Positions 59,785-64,000 of a stretch of 64,000 bases of DNA are shown here, one piece after another (the stretch's first letter is position 1; each line of letters opens with the position of its first letter). The stretch comes from Deltaproteobacteria bacterium (GTDB lineage: Bacteria; Desulfobacterota; Desulfomonilia; UBA1062). A model generated the notes under the pieces. That model saw nothing but the letters and a program-made list of their open reading frames with translations. It was not told where the DNA came from and made no database searches. A program made the position numbers and the translations under genes. The stretch spans positions 1 through 64,000 of the forward strand of contig JAHDOV010000027.1 of the NCBI GenBank assembly GCA_018434685.1. The letters run 5' to 3'.

Positions 59785-60021
59785 ATGCTGACCAGTCGGT
59801 TTATGCATGTGTGTGGTGTGATTATGGGGGGAACAAGAGCTTCTGCCGAAATCGTTTCTGCCCTGCTGCGCCAGGGACAAGCCCGAGGAGAATTCACCGT
59901 GCCGGATATCAAGGTGTTCTCGAGAGTCACGATTGCCATGATCGAAGGTCTCATCGTGCGGCAGGTCATGGGCGCATCTCTCGACCTGCCGGAATCCCCC
60001 AGGGGATATGCGCCGTCGTGA
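59785..60021 (+). pseudogene. remnant of a TetR-family regulator (C-terminal part)
   Basis: A 78-codon open frame. Residues about 20-65 (AEIVSALLRQGQARGEFTV...AMIEGLIVRQVMG) resemble the end of TetR ligand domains, but the helix-turn-helix and most of the protein are absent. MGGTRAS just before looks like a TetR N-terminus joined to it, suggesting an internal deletion. It sits directly before the RND transporter gene, where a TetR regulator is usual. Confidence 0.5.
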
Positions 60022-60121
60022 ACAGGCTTTTTTCCGGAGCCTGAGGGCTGCCCGGCAGCAACCGGCTTTTGACTGTGAGGGCAGCTAAAAGTGAAATGAA
60101 TCTCGTTGAGCGAGGGTCTCT

Positions 60122-63031
60122 ATGGAGAAGGCTTTAAAGAGAGCTATCGACACTATTATCCGCTACCGCTTCGTATTCCTCGCCGCGGTGGTCTTCATCA
60201 CCGCAGCCATGATCTATGCGAGCCGTGACCTGCAGATCAATAACGACTATGAGACCTGGCTGCCCACGAACGACCGGGTCGGTGATCTCCTGCGCACCGT
60301 TGACCGCGAGTTCTCCAACGGGTCTCTCATGTTCGTGGTGCTCGATTTTTCCGACGAGGGGGTCTTTTCTCCGGAAGCTCTCGCCCTGGTGCAGCGCCTC
60401 ACCCGGAAGCTCGAAGGAATGGAAGAGCTCTTCCAGGTGACCAGTCTCACCAATATCATGGATATCAGAAAGACACAGGGCGGCATCGAGGTCTCCGACC
60501 TGATCCCTACTCCCTTTCCTGCAGACAGGGACGAGATGCAGGCACTTCAGCGGTATGTGCTCTCGAAGGAGACGTTCAGGGACTCGCTCGTCTCGTCCGA
60601 TGCCCGTTATACCGTAGTGGCAACGAGCATCGAGAGCCAGTATGACGAGGTGGAGATCACCGGGCATCTTCTGTGCATCGTTGAGGAAATGATGGGCCAG
60701 AGGCCCTACTATGTGGGCGGTGACGTGGTCATTGCCTATTTCATGGACTTTTACATGAAGCAGGACCTCACGGTCCTGGTGCCCATCATCCTGATCGGCA
60801 TGGTGCTTGTCCTCGTCTACGGCCTGCGGCGCCTGTCGGGCATCATCCTTTCGTTCACCGTCGTATTCATCGCCATTATCTGGACCATCGGGGTCAAGGC
60901 CATATTCGGCTATCCGTTCAACATACTCTCTCCGGCGGTCGTCGTGCTGCTCATGGCCGTAGGATCGGACTATGCCGTCCACATGTACAACCACTACCTG
61001 AAGAAAGGCGACATTCGACTGTCCACCGGCGAGATTGCCCTGCCTGTTCTCATGAGCGCCATGACCACGGTTGCCGGGCTCGCCACCTTCTCGGTCACCA
61101 AGATCGAGGTGCTCAAGAATTTCGGTATCGAGCTTGCCTTCGGACTCGGTGCTGCATGCCTCCTCTCCTTACTCCTCCTTACCATAGGCATGGACATGGT
61201 CAAGGGCACTCCGGCCCCGAGAACGCAGGAGCGCGCACACCGTGAGCACAGTCTCACGCGGGCCATGGGTGCCGCAGGAGGCTGGGTCCACGACCATCCC
61301 GGGTTTATCCTGGGTGTTGTCTCGGTCTTCCTGGTGGTCATGGGGTTTGGAATAGCCCGGATCAATACGAGCGTCGATTTCGTTGAGATGATGCCCAAGG
61401 ACAGTCCGCCGCGCAGCGGCTCCCAGGTGCTCGAAGAATATTTCAACGGCATGTACCGGGTAAGCATGTATGTCAAGGGAGATATCGAAGACCCGAAGAC
61501 CATGACCGTGATGAACTACCTGGAGAACAATCTGCGGTCGAATGACCTCCTGGGCGGGTTCATGTCCATAAACGATCTCATTGCAGAAGAAAACTGGCTT
61601 CTAAACGGCGTGTTCGCAATCCCGGAGACAAGGCCTGGCATCGCAAACCTGTGGTTCATGCTCGAGGGGCAGGATATCCTGAAGACCTTTGTGACGCAAG
61701 ACCGCGGGCAGGCCGTGATAAATGCCGTGATGAAAGAACACGATACCGGCTATATGAAGAAGATCTCGGAAGGCATTGAAAGGTTCCTTGACCTGAACGT
61801 CTCCGATGCCCTTGTCCGGGTCGACCGTGCGAGTCTCAGCCCCGAAGGACGCACGGCCGTGGACAGCATCCTCATGTATAACACGGCGCGGCAGCTTGCC
61901 TGGCTCGCGCGGAGTTATGACCGGTCCGGTTCCTATGATCCCGAGGCGTTCCAGGCACTCCTGGAACAGGCAATGGCCCGGCTCGATACGAGCGTTGATC
62001 TGGCGCCTGTCTGGGATGAGGTGCGCAGGTACCTGGAAGAAGAGACCGTTGAGATCCTCCCGCCCGGGATCGTCATGGAGCTGCTGGCCTACACCAGGGA
62101 TCACTGGGAGAATCGTCACGGGGAGATGTTCCTGAACGACCTCACGGGTGTCATCACCTCGAGCGGGGTAATGAATGCCGAAGATGCCGCCATGACCGTG
62201 GCGGGCATGGTGGGAAGGGCAGATGGTTCTTTCCGTATGCAGAAAGTGGCTGTACTGCGTCTGGGGTACCTCGAGGGTGTTCCCGAACAGCTCAGGCAGA
62301 ACGAAGATTTCAGCAAGAGGGCGGACGGGGCTGTATGGAGACTCTTCTCGGACAAACCCGTGCTCTTCAGCCATGAGGTTCGCGCCACCCCTGGCATCGA
62401 TCAGGCAATAGTTGAATCCTCACCGATTGAGATAGACCAGACAGGGGCACACGAGATGTTCAGCCGTTTCGACAAGCTCCTCTATCAGAGCCAGATCCAG
62501 AGCCTCATCCTGGCCTCCATAATCGTTCTCATCATGATCTCGATCACCCAGAAATCCATCCGGCGGGGTGCGATATCGCTCATCTCCGTGCTGGTCCCCC
62601 TGGAGTTCACGCTAGGATTCATGGGGTGGGTGGGCATCCCCCTGGATTTCGGCACCGTGCTGTGCAGCGCCCTGATCATCGGGCTCGGTGTCGACGGGTC
62701 CATCCACTTTCTCCACTACTACCACCGGCAGCATAAGGAGGGGCTGCGGGGCAGGGAATCACTCCAGGCGACCCTGGGACATGTGGGCAGGGCGGTCATC
62801 ACCGCCAATGCCACCTCCCTCCTCGGCTTTGTGGTGCTCATGTTCTCCAAGACCACCGAGCTGAGAAATTTTGCCATTATCAATGCGCTGGCCATCTTCC
62901 TGGTAACGGTTTCCGTGCTGACCCTGCTGCCCTCACTGGCATCGCTCATCCGCCTGGAAGACAGGACGTGGAACTTCGCCCTGTGCATCGATGAGAACCA
63001 GATATTCGACAATATTTTCGAGGAAGAATAG
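60122..63031 (+). CDS. RND/MMPL-family transporter
   Basis: A 969-residue inner-membrane exporter of the MMPL/HpnN-like RND group, which moves lipids or hydrophobic compounds. The architecture is a single span (residues 16-33), a large periplasmic loop (about 34-215), five spans (about 216-360), a second span and periplasmic loop (about 390-790), and five more spans to the C-terminus. The motif GSDYAVHMYNHY (near 280) and its counterpart GVDGSIHFLHYYH (near 860) are the paired proton-relay regions. It is followed 11 bp later by a lipoprotein-sorting-like gene and then an outer-membrane protein gene, the usual set for this family. Confidence 0.92.
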   Translation: MEKALKRAIDTIIRYRFVFLAAVVFITAAMIYASRDLQINNDYETWLPTNDRVGDLLRTVDREFSNGSLMFVVLDFSDEGVFSPEALALVQRLTRKLEGMEELFQVTSLTNIMDIRKTQGGIEVSDLIPTPFPADRDEMQALQRYVLSKETFRDSLVSSDARYTVVATSIESQYDEVEITGHLLCIVEEMMGQRPYYVGGDVVIAYFMDFYMKQDLTVLVPIILIGMVLVLVYGLRRLSGIILSFTVVFIAIIWTIGVKAIFGYPFNILSPAVVVLLMAVGSDYAVHMYNHYLKKGDIRLSTGEIALPVLMSAMTTVAGLATFSVTKIEVLKNFGIELAFGLGAACLLSLLLLTIGMDMVKGTPAPRTQERAHREHSLTRAMGAAGGWVHDHPGFILGVVSVFLVVMGFGIARINTSVDFVEMMPKDSPPRSGSQVLEEYFNGMYRVSMYVKGDIEDPKTMTVMNYLENNLRSNDLLGGFMSINDLIAEENWLLNGVFAIPETRPGIANLWFMLEGQDILKTFVTQDRGQAVINAVMKEHDTGYMKKISEGIERFLDLNVSDALVRVDRASLSPEGRTAVDSILMYNTARQLAWLARSYDRSGSYDPEAFQALLEQAMARLDTSVDLAPVWDEVRRYLEEETVEILPPGIVMELLAYTRDHWENRHGEMFLNDLTGVITSSGVMNAEDAAMTVAGMVGRADGSFRMQKVAVLRLGYLEGVPEQLRQNEDFSKRADGAVWRLFSDKPVLFSHEVRATPGIDQAIVESSPIEIDQTGAHEMFSRFDKLLYQSQIQSLILASIIVLIMISITQKSIRRGAISLISVLVPLEFTLGFMGWVGIPLDFGTVLCSALIIGLGVDGSIHFLHYYHRQHKEGLRGRESLQATLGHVGRAVITANATSLLGFVVLMFSKTTELRNFAIINALAIFLVTVSVLTLLPSLASLIRLEDRTWNFALCIDENQIFDNIFEEE

Positions 63032-63042
63032 AGGAGGTATCT

Positions 63043-63819
63043 ATGAACATCAGGCTTCATCAGGGTGTGCTCCTGCTGCTTGGCATGGCCCTCGCCCTGA
63101 TCGCGGCATCACCCGCTGCGGCAATGACCGGGGACGAGGTCCTCGCGAAGGTCGACGCGGTGCTGTCTGCCTCGGACAATTCGGTTGCCCTGGCAACCAT
63201 GACGCTGATAGACCGGGACGGCAGGGAAAAAGAACGCAGACTCAAGGTGTGGACCAGGCACTTTAAGGACAGGGACGACGTGTCGATGCTGAAATTTCTC
63301 TCGCCTGCAGACATACGCAATCTCGGGTTTTTGAGCCTTGCCGACGACCAGATGTACCTGTACCTGCCCGCATTCGACCGGGACCGGCGCATTGCCTCCC
63401 ATGCGCGCAAAGAGAGTTTTGCCGGCAGCGACCTGTCCAACGACGATCTGAGTACCGGAAAATACACCACCCACTACACGGCCGGGATCACCGGCCAGAC
63501 CGAGACGGAATACATCCTCGAGCTCAAGAGAAGGCCTGGTTCAGACCGTATCTATCCCAGGGTTGTGGCATGGGTGAACAAGGAGCATTTCTATGCCGAT
63601 AAGATGGAGCTCTACGATGACCAGGACAAGCTCTGGAAGGTAAACGACATGGAACACGAGAAGATCCAGGGATACTGGACCCCGAAACAGATCCGGATGA
63701 AAGACGTGCAGAAGGATCACACCACGGTCATGAAGATAACGAGCATCGAGTACGATTGCGACCTCGATGAGGCGGTCTTTACCAAGAGGTTTCTCAAGAG
63801 GAGGCTCAAGGATGAATAG
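63043..63819 (+). CDS. outer-membrane lipoprotein-sorting-like protein (LolA-like fold)
   Basis: A 258-residue periplasmic protein with a signal peptide (LLLLGMALALIAASPAAA). The core (ATMTLIDRDGREKERRLKVWTR; SMLKFLSPADIRNLGFL; MYLYLPAFDRDRRI) is the LolA/LolB-like half-barrel domain found beside MMPL-type RND exporters. It probably carries a hydrophobic substrate across the periplasm for the upstream transporter. GAGGAGG precedes the ATG. Confidence 0.88.
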   Translation: MNIRLHQGVLLLLGMALALIAASPAAAMTGDEVLAKVDAVLSASDNSVALATMTLIDRDGREKERRLKVWTRHFKDRDDVSMLKFLSPADIRNLGFLSLADDQMYLYLPAFDRDRRIASHARKESFAGSDLSNDDLSTGKYTTHYTAGITGQTETEYILELKRRPGSDRIYPRVVAWVNKEHFYADKMELYDDQDKLWKVNDMEHEKIQGYWTPKQIRMKDVQKDHTTVMKITSIEYDCDLDEAVFTKRFLKRRLKDE

Positions 63820-64000
63820 AGCGGGCAGGATGCTGCCCGGCATCCTGCTGCTGTTGGGTGGGATGCTTATCAGCGTGCCGGCGGTCCATGCAGAAAGCTC
63901 GGTAAAGCTTGAAGGCACAGTCAAGTTCTTCAGCTCGTTCTATATGCAACAGAGCCCGGACGACGCCTTTGAGCCCCATGATCCGGGAGACTACAGTCTC
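63812..64000 (+). CDS. exported outer-membrane protein, partial (runs off window)
   Basis: The first 63 codons of a gene overlapping the preceding stop by eight bases. It has a signal peptide (MLPGILLLLGGMLISVPAVHA), then GTVKFFSSFYMQQSPDD, typical of the start of a DUF1302-like or other outer-membrane barrel. It is likely the outer-membrane partner of the RND exporter. The family cannot be fixed from the visible part. Confidence 0.7.
   Translation, partial: MNRAGRMLPGILLLLGGMLISVPAVHAESSVKLEGTVKFFSSFYMQQSPDDAFEPHDPGDYSL

Larger units (their letters stand above)
59566..60121. other. intergenic region with REP and regulator remnant
   Basis: About 555 bp holding a REP-like element (59599-59623) and a probable broken TetR gene (59785-60021). 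No intact gene is seen. Confidence 0.5.

Overview
The window looks like chromosomal DNA of an anaerobic bacterium, most plausibly a Desulfobacterota (deltaproteobacterial) sulfate reducer or syntroph. This is an inference from gene content: two glycyl radical enzymes with dedicated activases, a split B12-dependent acyl-CoA mutase, a biotin carboxyltransferase, sigma-54 control, a cytoplasmic molybdopterin oxidoreductase, several UspA proteins and many PAS sensors. No rRNA, tRNA or CRISPR array was seen.

Central region (about 8.8-35.6 kb). This is the main interest: a set of genes that appears to encode activation of a hydrocarbon-like substrate by addition to fumarate, plus regeneration of the fumarate. 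One long plus-strand operon (19862-35633) carries a B12 subunit and large subunit of a methylmalonyl-CoA-mutase-like enzyme, the MeaB chaperone, an MmgE/PrpD protein, a glycyl radical activase, a 54-residue Cys-rich gamma subunit, an X-succinate synthase (CMSP active site, RVAGYSA radical loop), a Cys-rich beta-like subunit, two small zinc-ribbon proteins, a MoxR ATPase, a VWA protein with an HEALH motif, a sirtuin with a degenerate NAD loop, an acyl-CoA synthetase and a malate dehydrogenase. A second plus-strand operon (13190-17379) encodes both halves of a transcarboxylase. The proposed scheme is: substrate + fumarate gives a substituted succinate; the ligase makes its CoA ester; the mutase gives a substituted malonyl-CoA; the transcarboxylase passes CO2 to pyruvate, giving oxaloacetate; malate dehydrogenase returns this towards fumarate. 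A third, divergent operon (12348 down to 8858) encodes a second glycyl radical enzyme with an active site I cannot assign (NNCMQP) and its activase.

Regulation. A PAS-PAS-AAA-Fis sigma-54 activator (17620-19461) lies in the middle. I find three near-perfect -24/-12 promoters (12467-12452 minus, 12966-12981 plus, 19653-19668 plus), one in front of each operon, each with a copy of a shared motif TGACCCANNNTGGGCA about 160-195 bp upstream. The three operons therefore look like one regulon.

Flanks. Left: the tail of a group II intron (to about 139), a peroxiredoxin, an FmdE-like protein, a membrane protein, a molybdopterin oxidoreductase with a NemR/AcuR-type TetR regulator and its operator, phosphoglucomutase, and one polar amino acid ABC permease. 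Right: the matching binding protein and second permease, an enoyl-CoA isomerase-like protein, hydrolases, NfeD-like, tandem PAS proteins, Nudix, UspA, SGNH hydrolase, gamma-carbonic anhydrase, a PatB-type aminotransferase with an apparent ATT start, an M29 aminopeptidase and a PAS-LuxR regulator. Then comes a minus-strand surface cluster (CsgG-like, a MopE-type repeat lipoprotein, a beta-barrel), housekeeping genes (FKBP, UspA, DUF488, YedK, START, Nudix), and finally an RND/MMPL transporter, an outer-membrane lipoprotein-sorting-like protein and the start of an outer-membrane protein running off the edge. REP-like palindromes (GTAGGAGCGGCTTCAGCCGC type) are scattered through the intergenic regions.
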